Positions 25,515 to 34,905 are shown, counted from the stretch's first letter. The stretch: DNA of 64,000 bases from Brachybacterium sp042666875 (GCF_042666875.1 NZ_JBHTCX010000012.1:310001-374000); one strand, 5' to 3'. Notes: a model not told the origin generated them from the sequence alone. Numbers and translations: made by a program.

Positions 25515-26996
25515 ATGCCCACCATCACCGTGTCTGACACCTCCCTGCGCGACGTCGATACCGACGTCCTCATCCTGCCGCTGCTCGCCGGGGCCGGCGA
25601 CGCCCCCTCGAGCGCCCCCGGTGCTCCGGAGATCTCCGAGGTCATCGCACCTCTGGACGCCTCCGCAGCCCGCGGCGACCTCCACCGGATCCCCTCCTAC
25701 GGCCTGACCTCCGCCGGCTCGCTCCTGCTCGTGGGCCTCGGTGAGGAGGATCTCTCCGAGGCCGACGAGGAGGACCTCCGCCTGGCGTTCGGCGCCGCCA
25801 CCCGCTCCCTGACGGGCACCGCCGGCGCCGCGATCGCTCTGCCCGGCGGCACTGCCGCCCAGCAGGCCGCGGCTCTGGAGGGCGCGGCCCTGGGTGCCTA
25901 TGCCTTCACCGCCCACAAGACCGGCTCGGGCTCGTCCGCCCCGAAGCCGGCTCTGGGCTCGATCACGCTGCTGAGCGAGGACGCCGCCGCGCCGGCCATC
26001 GCCGCCGCGGCCGAGCGTGCCGGTGTGCTCGCCGACGTCGTCGGTCTCACGCGCGATCTGGTCAACACCCCGCCGAACCTGCTCTACCCCGCCGCGTTCG
26101 CGCGCCGGACCGAGGAGGTCGCTGCCGACCTCCCGCTGACGGTCACGGTGCTGGACGAGAAGCAGCTCGCCGAGGGCGGCTACGGCGGCATCGTCGGCGT
26201 CGGCCAGGGCTCGACCCGTCCCCCGCGTCTGGTGCGCGTCGAGTACGCGCCGGAGAACGCGCGCAGCTCCGTCGCGCTGGTGGGCAAGGGCATCACCTTC
26301 GACACCGGCGGCATCTCGATCAAGCCCGCCGCCGGCATGGACGACATGACCTCGGACATGACCGGCGCCGCGACCGTGCTGTCCGCGACGGTCGGCGCCG
26401 CCCGGCTCGGGCTCGACGTCAAGGTCACCGCCTTCCTGGCGCTGGCCGAGAACATGCCCGGGGGCGGCGCCCAGCGCCCCGGTGACGTGGTCACCATGCG
26501 CAACGGCAAGACGGTCGAGGTGCTCAACACCGACGCGGAGGGCCGCATGGTCATGGCCGACGCCCTGGTCGACGCGGTCGCCGACGAGCCCGACCTGGTC
26601 ATGGATGTGGCCACGCTCACCGGCGCCGCCGTGGTGGCGCTCGGCAAGCGCACCGCCGGGGTGATGGGCACCCAGGCCGGTCGCGACGCCGTGATGGAGG
26701 CGTCCGAGCTGACCGGCGAGCCGTTCTGGCCCCTCCCCTTCCCGGCGGAGCTGCGGGCGGACCTGACCGGTCGGGTGGCCGATCTGCGCAACATCGGCGA
26801 ACGCTGGGGCGGGGCCCTGACCGCCGGCATCTTCCTGGCCGAGTTCGTGGGTGAGACGGAGTGGGCCCACGTGGACATCGCCGGCCCCGGGTACGCATCC
26901 TCCCCGCTGGGATACATGGGCAAGGGAGGCACCGGCATGAGCGTGCGCACCGTGCTGCGGGTGCTCGAGGACCGCGCCTCCGCCCCCGCCGCCTGA
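25515..26996 (+). CDS. pepA: Leucyl aminopeptidase (M17)
   Basis: Cytosolic M17 aminopeptidase using two metal ions. The 493 residues show the variable N-terminal domain and the C-terminal catalytic domain with VGKGITFDTGGISIKP (metal-binding Lys and Asp), MDDMTSDMTGAA, NTDAEGRMVMADAL (metal ligands Asp and Glu, catalytic Arg) and a late WAHVDIAGPGY. The ATG is fixed by the leaderless -10 box; open frame continues upstream but antisense to the membrane genes. A hairpin follows the stop. Confidence 0.96.
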   Translation: MPTITVSDTSLRDVDTDVLILPLLAGAGDAPSSAPGAPEISEVIAPLDASAARGDLHRIPSYGLTSAGSLLLVGLGEEDLSEADEEDLRLAFGAATRSLTGTAGAAIALPGGTAAQQAAALEGAALGAYAFTAHKTGSGSSAPKPALGSITLLSEDAAAPAIAAAAERAGVLADVVGLTRDLVNTPPNLLYPAAFARRTEEVAADLPLTVTVLDEKQLAEGGYGGIVGVGQGSTRPPRLVRVEYAPENARSSVALVGKGITFDTGGISIKPAAGMDDMTSDMTGAATVLSATVGAARLGLDVKVTAFLALAENMPGGGAQRPGDVVTMRNGKTVEVLNTDAEGRMVMADALVDAVADEPDLVMDVATLTGAAVVALGKRTAGVMGTQAGRDAVMEASELTGEPFWPLPFPAELRADLTGRVADLRNIGERWGGALTAGIFLAEFVGETEWAHVDIAGPGYASSPLGYMGKGGTGMSVRTVLRVLEDRASAPAA

Positions 26997-27000
26997 CCCG

Positions 27001-27025
27001 GGATGCCCGGCCCCGCTGGGCATCC
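27001..27025 (+). terminator. Terminator of pepA
   Basis: An 8-bp stem (ggatgccc at 27001-27008 with gggcatcc at 27018-27025) beginning 4 nt after the pepA stop. No T-run. Confidence 0.6.
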
Positions 27026-27141
27026 TGCGCAGCGAGCCGAACGGCACCGCCTGGTGGCCTAGCATGGGACCCGCAGGCGGTGCCGTCGACCAGCCCGGTC
27101 AGCGCGCCGCGTAAAACACCCACACACCGAGGAGCACACAG

Positions 27142-28545
27142 GTGGCGGATACAACCACTGACCAGTTCGACGTCGTGATCCTGGGCGGTGGCAGCGGCGG
27201 CTATGCGGCCGCGCTGCGCGGAGCCCAGCTCGGCCAGAAGATCGCTCTCGTGGAGAAGGACAAGCTCGGTGGCACCTGCCTGCACCGCGGCTGCGTCCCG
27301 ACGAAGGCGCTGCTGCACGTCGGCGAGCTCGCCGACACCCCGTCCGAGGCGTCCGAGGTCGGGCTCGAGCTCACCGTCGGCTCGGTCAACGTCGAGAAGA
27401 TGCTCGGCTACAAGGACAAGATCATCGGCCGCCTCTACAAGGGCCTCCAGGGCCTCGTGAAGGCGCGCAAGGTCGAGTACGTCGAAGGCTTCGGCCGTCT
27501 CACCGGTCCGCAGACGGTGACCGTCGAGACCGAGTCCGGCACCCGCGAGCTGACCGGCAAGAACATCGTGCTGGCCTCCGGCTCCTACTCCAAGACGCTG
27601 CCGGGGATCGACCTCGGCGGCCGGTTCCTCGACTCCGAGACCGCGCTGCAGCTGCCGGAGGTGCCCAAGAACCCGATCATCCTCGGCGGCGGCGTCATCG
27701 GCGTCGAGTTCGCCTCGGTGTGGAAGTCGCTCGGCGCCGAGTCCGTGACCATCGTCGAGGGCCTCCCCCACCTGGTGGCCAACGAGGACGAGTCGCTGTC
27801 CAAGGCCCTCGAGCGGGCCTACAAGAAGCGCGGCATCACCTCCTCGCTGGGCGTGTTCACGGAGAAGGCCGAGCAGACCGACTCCGGCGTGAAGGTCACT
27901 CTGACCGACGGCACGGTCTTCGAGGGCGACTACCTGCTGGTCGCCGTCGGCCGCGGGCCGACGACTTCCGGGCTGGGCTACGAGGAGCAGGGCATCGAGA
28001 TGGACCGGGGCTTCGTCCTCGCGAACATGGAGACCCTGGAGACCAACGTCCCCGGCATCTACGCCGTCGGCGACATCGTCCCCGGCCTCCAGCTCGCCCA
28101 CCGCGGCTTCCAGCAGGGCATCTTCGTCGCCGAGCGCATCGCCGGCCAGAACCCCGCCCCGATCATCGAGTCCGGCATCTCGCGCATCACCTATTGCGAG
28201 CCGCAGCTGGGCTCCGTCGGCCTCACCGAGAAGCAGGCCAAGGAGCAGCTGGGCGAGGATGCCGTGGAGACCTACGAGTACAACCTCGCCGGCAACGGCA
28301 AGTCCCAGATCCTCGGCACCACCGGCTTCATCAAGATGGTGCGCGAGAAGAACGGCGCGATCGTCGGCGTGCACATGATCGGCTCGCGCGTCTCCGAGCT
28401 CATGGGCGAGGCCCAGCTCATCGTCAACTGGGAGGCCTACCCCGAGGATGTCGCCTCCCTCATCCACGGCCACCCGTCGCAGCACGAAGCCATGGGCGAA
28501 GCCGCCCTGGCGCTCGCCGGCAAGCCCCTGCACGCCCACGCCTGA
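27142..28545 (+). CDS. lpdA: Dihydrolipoyl dehydrogenase (E3)
   Basis: FAD-dependent E3 subunit of pyruvate and 2-oxoglutarate dehydrogenase complexes; it reoxidises the lipoyl group of E2. The 467-residue protein has the FAD motif GGGSGGYAAALRGAQLG, the redox-active disulfide GGTCLHRGCVPTK, the NAD-binding segment IILGGGVIGVEFASVWKSLG, the FAD motif GIYAVGDIV and the C-terminal HGHPSQHEAMGEAAL with the catalytic His-Glu pair. The GTG start at 27142 has GAGGAG about 8 nt upstream. sucB follows after 22 nt, so the pair is an operon. Confidence 0.96.
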   Translation: MADTTTDQFDVVILGGGSGGYAAALRGAQLGQKIALVEKDKLGGTCLHRGCVPTKALLHVGELADTPSEASEVGLELTVGSVNVEKMLGYKDKIIGRLYKGLQGLVKARKVEYVEGFGRLTGPQTVTVETESGTRELTGKNIVLASGSYSKTLPGIDLGGRFLDSETALQLPEVPKNPIILGGGVIGVEFASVWKSLGAESVTIVEGLPHLVANEDESLSKALERAYKKRGITSSLGVFTEKAEQTDSGVKVTLTDGTVFEGDYLLVAVGRGPTTSGLGYEEQGIEMDRGFVLANMETLETNVPGIYAVGDIVPGLQLAHRGFQQGIFVAERIAGQNPAPIIESGISRITYCEPQLGSVGLTEKQAKEQLGEDAVETYEYNLAGNGKSQILGTTGFIKMVREKNGAIVGVHMIGSRVSELMGEAQLIVNWEAYPEDVASLIHGHPSQHEAMGEAALALAGKPLHAHA

Positions 28546-28567
28546 GCCCACCAGGAGGAGAACCCCC

Positions 28568-30487
28568 ATGTCTGAAACCGTGAAGATGCCGGCGCTCGGT
28601 GAGTCCGTCACCGAGGGCACCGTCACCCGTTGGCTCAAGGGCGTCGGCGACACCGTCGACGTCGACGAGCCGCTGCTCGAGGTCTCGACCGACAAGGTCG
28701 ACACCGAGATCCCCTCCCCTGTCGCCGGCACCATCGAGAAGATCCTGGTCGAGGAGGACGACGACGCCGAGGTCGGTGCCGATCTCGTCGTCATCGGCGA
28801 CGGATCCGGCTCCTCCGAGGAGGGCTCCGGTGGCTCGGGTGCGCAGCAGGAGAGCGAGGAAGCTCCTGCCGCCTCCGACGAGCAGACCGAGTCCGATGGC
28901 GGCTCCGACCAGGGCTCCGCGCCCTCCGGCGAGGGCGAAGATCTCGCCTCCGACGAGACCGTCGCCCCCTCCACCGATGAGGAGGCGCCGGCCGGAGAGT
29001 CCGAGAAGCCCGCCGATGCGTCGGACGAGGCCGGTTCGGGTGCCGCCGGTGGCGCCGCCGCCGGCGAGGAGGTGACGATGCCGGCCCTTGGTGAGTCCGT
29101 CACCGAGGGCACCGTGACCCGCTGGCTCAAGAGCGTCGGCGAGAGCGTCGAGGTCGACGAGCCGCTGCTCGAGGTCTCCACCGACAAGGTCGACACCGAG
29201 ATCCCTTCCCCGGTCGCGGGCACCGTGCTCGAGATCCGCGTCCAGGAGGACGACGACGCCGAGGTCGGTGCCGTGCTCGCAGTCGTCGGCGACTCCTCCG
29301 GAGCGTCCGCGGGCGGCGATGAGCCGACGCAGCAGGCTCCGGCCGCCGAGGAGAAGGCGGAGGAGAAGGAGCCCGAGCAGGCAGAGGCCGCGGAGAAGCC
29401 GGCCGAGGAGAAGGCCGAGCAGCCGGCGGCGCCGACGCAGAGCGAGCAGCCCGCCGAGGCCAAGGCCGATGCCCCCCAGGGGCAGGAGAAGCAGGATCCC
29501 TCCGTGCCCGAGACGACCCCGAAGGCCGCGGACTCCGTCACCGGCGCCGAGTCCTCCGGCTACGTGACGCCGCTGGTGCGGAAGATGGCGGCCGATGCCG
29601 GCAACGACCTCTCCACGGTGACCGGGACGGGCCTGGGCGGCCGGATCCGCAAGCAGGACGTCCAGCAGGCCATCGACGAGCAGAAGGCCGCTGCCGAGGC
29701 ACCTGCCGAGGCGGCGTCCGCCCCGGCCGCGGGCGCTCCCGCCGAAGCTCCCAAGGTCGAGGCTTCCCCGCTGCGCGGCACCGAGGAGAAGATGTCCCGG
29801 ATCCGCAAGATCACCGCGAAGCGCATGGTCGAGTCCCTGCACGAGCAGGCTCAGCTGACCACGGCGGTCGAGGTCGACATGACGCGGATCGCCAAGCTGC
29901 GCGGCCGCGCCAAGGATGCGTTCGCTCAGCGCGAGGGCGCGAAGCTGACCTTCCTGCCGTTCCTCATGATGGCCGCGATCGAGGGTCTGAAGGTCTACCC
30001 CAAGCTCAACGCCACCATCGACGGCGACACCGTGAAGTACGCCGCGGCCGAGAACATCGGCATGGCAGCGGATACCGAGCGCGGGCTGGTCGTCCCGGTC
30101 ATCAAGAACGCCGGCGACCTGAACCTGGCGGGCCTGGCCCGTCAGATCGGTGAGCTGGGCTCGAAGGCCAAGAACAACAAGCTCGGCCCGGACGACCTCT
30201 CCGGGGCGACGTTCACGCTGACCAACACCGGCTCGGGCGGCGCACTCTGGGACACCCCGATCGTGCCCAGCCCGCAGGTCGGCATCCTCGGCACCGGCAC
30301 CATCACCAAGCGGCCCGCGGTGGTCCAGAACGCCGAGGGCGACGACTCGATCGCGATCCGCTCGATGATGTACCTGTTCCTCTCCTACGACCACCGCCTG
30401 GTCGACGGGGCGGACGCCGCTCGCTTCCTCACCTTCATGAAGAAGCGTCTCGAGGACGGCGCGTTCGAGGCGGAACTCGGCCTCTGA
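28568..30487 (+). CDS. sucB: Dihydrolipoamide acyltransferase (E2), two lipoyl domains
   Basis: E2 core of a 2-oxoacid dehydrogenase complex; in actinobacteria this SucB-type protein commonly serves both pyruvate and 2-oxoglutarate dehydrogenase. Of 639 residues, about 2-78 and 172-248 are two nearly identical lipoyl domains, each with lysine in STDKVDTEIPSPV. They are joined by Ser/Glu/Ala-rich linkers. Residues about 333-372 are the E1/E3-binding domain (VTPLVRKMAADAGNDL), and about 405-639 the catalytic domain with DHRLVDGADAARF. AGGAGGAG lies upstream of the ATG. lipB and lipA, which make and attach its cofactor, are encoded about 2 kb downstream. Confidence 0.95.
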   Translation: MSETVKMPALGESVTEGTVTRWLKGVGDTVDVDEPLLEVSTDKVDTEIPSPVAGTIEKILVEEDDDAEVGADLVVIGDGSGSSEEGSGGSGAQQESEEAPAASDEQTESDGGSDQGSAPSGEGEDLASDETVAPSTDEEAPAGESEKPADASDEAGSGAAGGAAAGEEVTMPALGESVTEGTVTRWLKSVGESVEVDEPLLEVSTDKVDTEIPSPVAGTVLEIRVQEDDDAEVGAVLAVVGDSSGASAGGDEPTQQAPAAEEKAEEKEPEQAEAAEKPAEEKAEQPAAPTQSEQPAEAKADAPQGQEKQDPSVPETTPKAADSVTGAESSGYVTPLVRKMAADAGNDLSTVTGTGLGGRIRKQDVQQAIDEQKAAAEAPAEAASAPAAGAPAEAPKVEASPLRGTEEKMSRIRKITAKRMVESLHEQAQLTTAVEVDMTRIAKLRGRAKDAFAQREGAKLTFLPFLMMAAIEGLKVYPKLNATIDGDTVKYAAAENIGMAADTERGLVVPVIKNAGDLNLAGLARQIGELGSKAKNNKLGPDDLSGATFTLTNTGSGGALWDTPIVPSPQVGILGTGTITKRPAVVQNAEGDDSIAIRSMMYLFLSYDHRLVDGADAARFLTFMKKRLEDGAFEAELGL

Positions 30488-30529
30488 GCCCGTAGCCCGC
30501 CCGTCCTCGCGCGGCGGACGGCATCCGCA

Positions 30530-30562
30530 GGGCCCGGCACCGATCGATTCGGTGCCGGGCCC
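30530..30562 (+). terminator. Terminator of lpdA-sucB
   Basis: A 13-bp perfect stem (gggcccggcaccg, 30530-30542, with 30550-30562) and a 7-nt loop, 42 nt after the sucB stop, followed by TTGCTGTGCCC, which is itself repeated at 30584-30594. The converging gene on the other strand could use it too. Confidence 0.75.
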
Positions 30563-30681
30563 TTGCTGTGCCCTCGCCAGCTCTTGCTGTGCCCGCCGCC
30601 AGATCGCGCTCGGACGCCCTGCGAACCGTCGCCGGCGCCCTCGTGCGCTGTGTGACGGGTGTTCTCCTCGGGGCCTGCGGG

Positions 30682-32157
30682 TCAGGGACTCTCGTCGGTG
30701 TCGTCCACCGTCCGGGTGCGCTGCACAAGCCACCGGGAGCCGTCCCAGCGCAGATCCAGGTCGACGACGGTCGCCTCCGTGGCCGGCACGGTCCGCGTGG
30801 AGCCGTCGGCCTCGATCACCTCGTGCTCGGCCGTGGACGTCTCGATCTGCAGACGTGCCGTACCGTCCGCAGTCGGTTCCCGGACGAGTTCGGCCTCATG
30901 GACCACCGGGCCGCCGCCACGGACCTCCACCCCCTCGTAGGCCTCACGCACCTGGTCGTCCTCTGCCAGGGCCTCGCTGCCCTCGAGGGCGGCCGGCTCC
31001 TCCGAGATGCCGGTCACGTAGGAGTGGCGGGTCCCTGCGAGCTCTGTGGCCAGTGCCCACGGATCCTCGATCTTCGGTACTGCGGCCTCGGCCGAGGCAG
31101 GAGCAGCAGCGGGGCCGGCTCCTTCAGCGGAGGTCCGTGGCCCCGAGTCCGGGAACAGGATCAGCCAACTGGCGACGCCGAGGACCGTGCCCGCCACCAG
31201 CACGACCGCGGCGGACAGCACGGCGGTGCGACGAGTGCGGCGCCCTGCCAGCACCTGCCGGACGGCCGTGGCCAGCCCGCGCGCACCGGTCCGCCACGAC
31301 GAGCCGGTCACACCGCCGCCGCCGATGTCGCGGGAGGCGGTATCGCCGACATACCGCGTCCGTGCCCGGACCAGGCGCGGAGCCGGCAACGGCGCCGCAG
31401 CGCGAGTGGCCGCGGAGCCCTTCGCCGGAACCTCGTCGTCCCCCGAGGCCTCCTCGGGCGGCGTTCCCGCGCCCTCCCCCGGGTCGTCCTCGGGCGGCGG
31501 TCCCGTCTCCTCCCGCGGCATCTCATGCCGCGGCTCGTCGATCCGGCGCCGCAAGGTGCGCTCCTGATCCTGGAGCACGGAGTCGACCCACGCCCGGTCC
31601 GCGCGCTGCGCCGAGACCTCGGTCCCGGGCGCCAAGCCGGTCAGGTCGAGCAGCACCACGCTGCCGTCGGCCCGGATCCCGATCCCCTGCCCGGGCGCGG
31701 CGCCCAGCGCCCAGCCCCGCTCATGCAGGGCGTCCACCACCGCGTCGAGATCCTCGCGTGCGCGGGCCTGCGCCATCCGCTCGGCGGTCGCCGGGCTGCC
31801 GTCGACCGCGGAGCGCCGGCCTCCGCGAAGGTCTAGCGGCCGGGCGGACTCCCGCACGTAGCCCTCGTCCCCGATCTCCAGCACCGTCGGCGCTGCCGAG
31901 GCACCGGCGACCTCGAGCGCAGCGAGCAGCTGCATCTCGGCGCGCACACTCTCCAGGCCGGTCGGCGTGAGCGCTTGGACGTGCAGGGCCATACGGTCAC
32001 CCCGGACACGGACCTGCGTCTCCTCGCGATCGCGGTCTCGCCGCTGCGCGGCGCCGAGCTCGGACAACAGGCGGCGCCCTGCCCCGGCGGAGCGTCCCAG
32101 CCCACCGTGCAGGGGGCCCGGCCCGTGCTCGAACCGCTCCTGATCGAAGTCCTCCAT
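30682..32157 (-). CDS. Degenerate protein kinase-like single-pass membrane protein
   Basis: A 491-residue protein with three parts. Residues about 1-200 look like a remnant Ser/Thr kinase fold: VRAEMQLLAALEV with GDEGYVRE resembles the N-lobe, and LHERGWALGAAPGQGIGI followed by ADGSVVLLDLTGLAPG aligns with the HRD catalytic loop and DFG segment, but the catalytic His, Asp, Lys and Asn are missing. Residues 200-300 are Pro/Glu-rich. A membrane segment spans about 310-335, and residues 340-491 form an outer domain with paired beta strands (TARLQIETSTAEHEV, VVDLDLRWDGSRWLVQR). I infer a pseudokinase-like scaffold or sensor. The frame stays open far upstream, antisense to lipB and lipA, but only the part from 32157 is credible. 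Confidence 0.7.
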   Translation of the reverse strand: MEDFDQERFEHGPGPLHGGLGRSAGAGRRLLSELGAAQRRDRDREETQVRVRGDRMALHVQALTPTGLESVRAEMQLLAALEVAGASAAPTVLEIGDEGYVRESARPLDLRGGRRSAVDGSPATAERMAQARAREDLDAVVDALHERGWALGAAPGQGIGIRADGSVVLLDLTGLAPGTEVSAQRADRAWVDSVLQDQERTLRRRIDEPRHEMPREETGPPPEDDPGEGAGTPPEEASGDDEVPAKGSAATRAAAPLPAPRLVRARTRYVGDTASRDIGGGGVTGSSWRTGARGLATAVRQVLAGRRTRRTAVLSAAVVLVAGTVLGVASWLILFPDSGPRTSAEGAGPAAAPASAEAAVPKIEDPWALATELAGTRHSYVTGISEEPAALEGSEALAEDDQVREAYEGVEVRGGGPVVHEAELVREPTADGTARLQIETSTAEHEVIEADGSTRTVPATEATVVDLDLRWDGSRWLVQRTRTVDDTDESP

Positions 32158-32226
32158 GGGTCCAGTGAACCCCGTCACTCCGGTGCCGACCGCTGGCCGT
32201 CCACAACGCACTGGTGAGGGCCGGAG

Positions 32227-32232
32227 TAGCCT
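32227..32232 (+). promoter_or_regulatory. -10 element for lipB (leaderless)
   Basis: TAGCCT ends 6 nt before the GTG at 32239 and 0 nt before the other in-frame GTG at 32233, so it decides for 32239. Confidence 0.45.
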
Positions 32233-32238
32233 GTGTGC

Positions 32239-32937
32239 GTGCTCGACGTCATCCGCCTCGGTTTCAGCGAACCCCTCCCCGAGGGAGACCGCCATGAGGA
32301 GTTCGACCTGCCTCCCGGTCCGGTCGACTTCCGCTCCGCCTGGGATATCCAGCGCCGCCTCCACGCCGAGGTCGTCGCCGGCACCCGGCCGGACACGCTG
32401 CTGCTGCTGGAGCATCAGGCCGTGTACACCGCCGGCAAGCTCACCGCTGATCACGAGCGCCCCCGCGACGGCGCCGAGGTGATCGACATCGACCGCGGCG
32501 GGAAGATCACCTGGCACGGGCCGCAGCAATTGGTCGGCTACCCGATCGTCAAGCTCCCGATCCCGATCGATGTCGTCGGCTTCGTGCGCGCGCTCGAGCA
32601 CACTCTCATCGGCGTCTGCGGGCAGATGGGCGTGGACACGCTCCCGATCGAGGGTCGCAGCGGCGTATGGGTCGCCCCGGAGGGCGAGGAGGCCCGCAAG
32701 GTCTGCGCGATCGGGATGCGGGTCTCCAAGCGGGCCACCATGCACGGCTTCGCCCTGAACTGCGCCAACGACCTCAGCTGGGCGGAGAACGTCATCCCCT
32801 GCGGTATCGACGACGCCGGCGTGACCAGCCTCAGCCGCGAGGCGGGCCGTCGCATCGCCGTGGCCGATGTGATCGACGAGGCCGAAGAGGCGATGACGGA
32901 ACTGGTGGCGCACCGCACCTCTGCTGCCGTGGTATGA
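32239..32937 (+). CDS. lipB: Lipoyl(octanoyl) transferase LipB
   Basis: Moves octanoyl from acyl carrier protein to lipoyl domains. The 232-residue protein has LLLLEHQAVYTAGK, DRGGKITWHGPQQLVGYPI, RKVCAIGMRV with the catalytic Lys, HGFALN and IPCGIDDAGVTSL with the catalytic Cys. Of two in-frame GTG codons 6 nt apart I chose the second because of the leaderless -10 box. It is divergent from the kinase-like gene across about 80 nt and is followed by lipA after 63 nt with its own promoter. Confidence 0.94.
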   Translation: MLDVIRLGFSEPLPEGDRHEEFDLPPGPVDFRSAWDIQRRLHAEVVAGTRPDTLLLLEHQAVYTAGKLTADHERPRDGAEVIDIDRGGKITWHGPQQLVGYPIVKLPIPIDVVGFVRALEHTLIGVCGQMGVDTLPIEGRSGVWVAPEGEEARKVCAIGMRVSKRATMHGFALNCANDLSWAENVIPCGIDDAGVTSLSREAGRRIAVADVIDEAEEAMTELVAHRTSAAVV

Positions 32938-32963
32938 CGTGCGCCGGGCCCAGGCCCGCTCGG

Positions 32964-32969
32964 TAGACT
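32964..32969 (+). promoter_or_regulatory. Candidate -10 element for lipA
   Basis: TAGACT about 31 nt before the lipA GTG, leaving a short leader that contains the AGGAGG ribosome-binding site. No convincing -35 box. Confidence 0.35.
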
Positions 32970-33000
32970 TCCCGGAACGTCGAACGTAGGAGGCATGAGG

Positions 33001-34023
33001 GTGACTGTCGCTCCCGAAGGCCGGCGCATGCTGCGCGTCGAGGCACGCAATGCCGAGGTACCCATCGAGCGCAAGCCCGAATGGATCAAGACCCGCGCCG
33101 TGATGGGTCCCGAGTACAGCGCCATGAAGAAGCGCGTGCACGGGCAGGGCCTCCACACCGTCTGCGAGGAAGCCGGCTGCCCCAACATCTTCGAATGCTG
33201 GGAGGATCGCGAGGCGACCTTCCTCATCGGCGGCGACACCTGCACCCGTCGCTGCGATTTCTGCGACATCGCCACCGGCAAGCCCATGCCGGTCGACCCG
33301 ATGGAGCCGGTGAAGGTCGCGCGATCGGTGAAGGACATGGGCCTGCGCTACTCCACGATCACCGGCGTCGCCCGCGATGACCTGCCCGACGGCGCCGCCG
33401 GCCTGTTCGCACAGACCTGCCGCCAGATCCACTCGGTCAGCCCCGGCACCGGCGTGGAGCTGCTGATCGACGACATCAAGGGCAACGGCGAGGCGCTCCA
33501 GCAGGTCTTCGAGGCCGGGCCCGAGGTGTTCGCCCACAATCTCGAGACCGTCCCGCGGATCTTCAAGCAGATCCGTCCGGCCTTCCGCTACGAGCGGTCG
33601 CTGGACGTGATCACCCTGGGCAAGGACGCCGGCATGATCACCAAGTCCAACCTGATCCTGGGCATGGGTGAGACGACCGGAGAGATCCTCGAGTCCCTGC
33701 AGCGGCTGCGCGACGCCGGCTGCGATCTCATCACGATCACGCAGTACCTGCGCCCGTCCAAGAAGCACCACCCCATCGACCGGTGGGTCAAGCCCGAAGA
33801 GTTCGTCGAGCTCTCCGAGGCCGCCGAGGAGATGGGCTTCCTCGGTGTCATGGCCGGACCGATGGTCCGCTCCTCCTACCGCGCCGGGAAGCTCTGGGCG
33901 CAGGCGATGAGGAAGCTCGGCCGGGAGATCCCGGAGAATCTCCGCCATCTGGATCAGGACCAGCCCGCCCGTCAGGAAGCTGCGAGCGTCGTCGCCCGCA
34001 GCAATCAGGCCGCCGCGAGCTGA
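33001..34023 (+). CDS. lipA: Lipoyl synthase LipA
   Basis: Radical SAM enzyme that inserts two sulfurs into protein-bound octanoyl groups. The 340-residue protein has the auxiliary cluster motif CEEAGCPNIFEC and the radical SAM motif CTRRCDFC, then LGMGETTGEILESL, PSKKHHPIDRW and a C-terminal RSSYRAGKLW with the conserved Ser of the auxiliary cluster. I chose GTG at 33001 because AGGAGG at 32988-32993 is 7 nt upstream; an ATG at 32995 is only 1 nt after that site. DUF4191 follows after 31 nt. Confidence 0.96.
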   Translation: MTVAPEGRRMLRVEARNAEVPIERKPEWIKTRAVMGPEYSAMKKRVHGQGLHTVCEEAGCPNIFECWEDREATFLIGGDTCTRRCDFCDIATGKPMPVDPMEPVKVARSVKDMGLRYSTITGVARDDLPDGAAGLFAQTCRQIHSVSPGTGVELLIDDIKGNGEALQQVFEAGPEVFAHNLETVPRIFKQIRPAFRYERSLDVITLGKDAGMITKSNLILGMGETTGEILESLQRLRDAGCDLITITQYLRPSKKHHPIDRWVKPEEFVELSEAAEEMGFLGVMAGPMVRSSYRAGKLWAQAMRKLGREIPENLRHLDQDQPARQEAASVVARSNQAAAS

Positions 34024-34054
34024 GGCTCGCGCGCCCCCGAGAGGACCCACACCC

Positions 34055-34795
34055 ATGGCCCGCAACAGCGAGACCAAGCCCGCCAAGGGCGCGAAGAACG
34101 CCGACGGCTCGAAGAAGCCGGGGCGCTTGAAGCAGATGCTCGAGGTGTTCAAGTACACCCAGGACGTCGACCGCACCACCCTGCCCCTGATGATCCTCGC
34201 GGTGGTGGCCTCCATCGCCGCCGGCATCCTGGTCAGCTGGCTCGTGTTCAACAGCCCCTGGTACGGCATCTTCCTCGGACTGGCCGTCGGCGTGCTGGTC
34301 GCGATGCTGATCCTGGCGCGCAAGGCCGAGCGCGCCGCCTTCAGCCGCATCAAGGGCCAGCCCGGCGCCGCCCTGGCCGCGATGCAGTCGATACGCCGCG
34401 GCTGGGACGTCGCCGACGAGCCCGTCCAGGTCGATCCCCGCAGCCAGAAGATGCTCTTCCGCGCCTCCGGCCGCGCCGGGATCGCCGTGGTGGCGGAGGA
34501 TTCCTCCGCCATCTCCATGAAGCTGCTGGAGAAGGAGCGGCGCAACATCCGCCGGGTGCTCCAGCACGAAGGCGTCCCGGTCCACCAGATCGTCGTCGGC
34601 GACGGCGAGGGTGAGGTCCCGCTGCACAAGCTGCCGACCCACATGACGCGGATGAAGAAGGTCCTCACCAAGGATGAGTCCGCACAGGTCAGCAAGCGGC
34701 TGACAGCGCTGCACCGCTCGATCCGTCAGGCTGTTCCCAAGGGCGTGGACCCGATGCGGGCACGCCCGAACCGCAAGGCGATGCGCGGCCGCTGA
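34055..34795 (+). CDS. DUF4191 family membrane protein
   Basis: Actinobacterial membrane protein of unknown function that is typically found right after lipA, as here. The 246 residues have a basic N-terminus (about 1-45), two adjacent membrane segments (TLPLMILAVVASIAAGILVSW and GIFLGLAVGVLVAMLIL) and a soluble C-terminal domain with QPGAALAAMQSIRRGWDV, GRAGIAVVAED and a highly basic tail. Its constant position suggests a link to lipoylation or to the membrane side of the complexes, but no function is known to me. Confidence 0.85.
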   Translation: MARNSETKPAKGAKNADGSKKPGRLKQMLEVFKYTQDVDRTTLPLMILAVVASIAAGILVSWLVFNSPWYGIFLGLAVGVLVAMLILARKAERAAFSRIKGQPGAALAAMQSIRRGWDVADEPVQVDPRSQKMLFRASGRAGIAVVAEDSSAISMKLLEKERRNIRRVLQHEGVPVHQIVVGDGEGEVPLHKLPTHMTRMKKVLTKDESAQVSKRLTALHRSIRQAVPKGVDPMRARPNRKAMRGR

Positions 34796-34819
34796 CTCGC
34801 GGCGCCTCCCCTCCTGACG

Positions 34820-34850
34820 CCCCCGCCCGGTTCCGACCGCGCGGGGGTTT
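34820..34850 (+). terminator. Terminator of the lipA-DUF4191 transcript
   Basis: A 7-bp GC stem (cccccgc at 34820-34826 with gcggggg at 34841-34847) followed by TTT, 24 nt after the DUF4191 stop. Confidence 0.7.
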
Positions 34851-34905
34851 CGTCTGTCGGAAACCTGGGACGCTTCCTCACCGGCTCGGCTGCCCGCGAG
34901 CCGTG

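Noticed and set aside
32995..33003. ATG at 32995 as the start of lipA
   Set aside because: It lies only 1 nt after the AGGAGG site; the in-frame GTG at 33001 has normal spacing.
32158..34695. Upstream extension of the kinase-like gene across lipB and lipA
   Set aside because: This part is antisense to two certain genes and low in recognisable structure; the credible start is at 32157.
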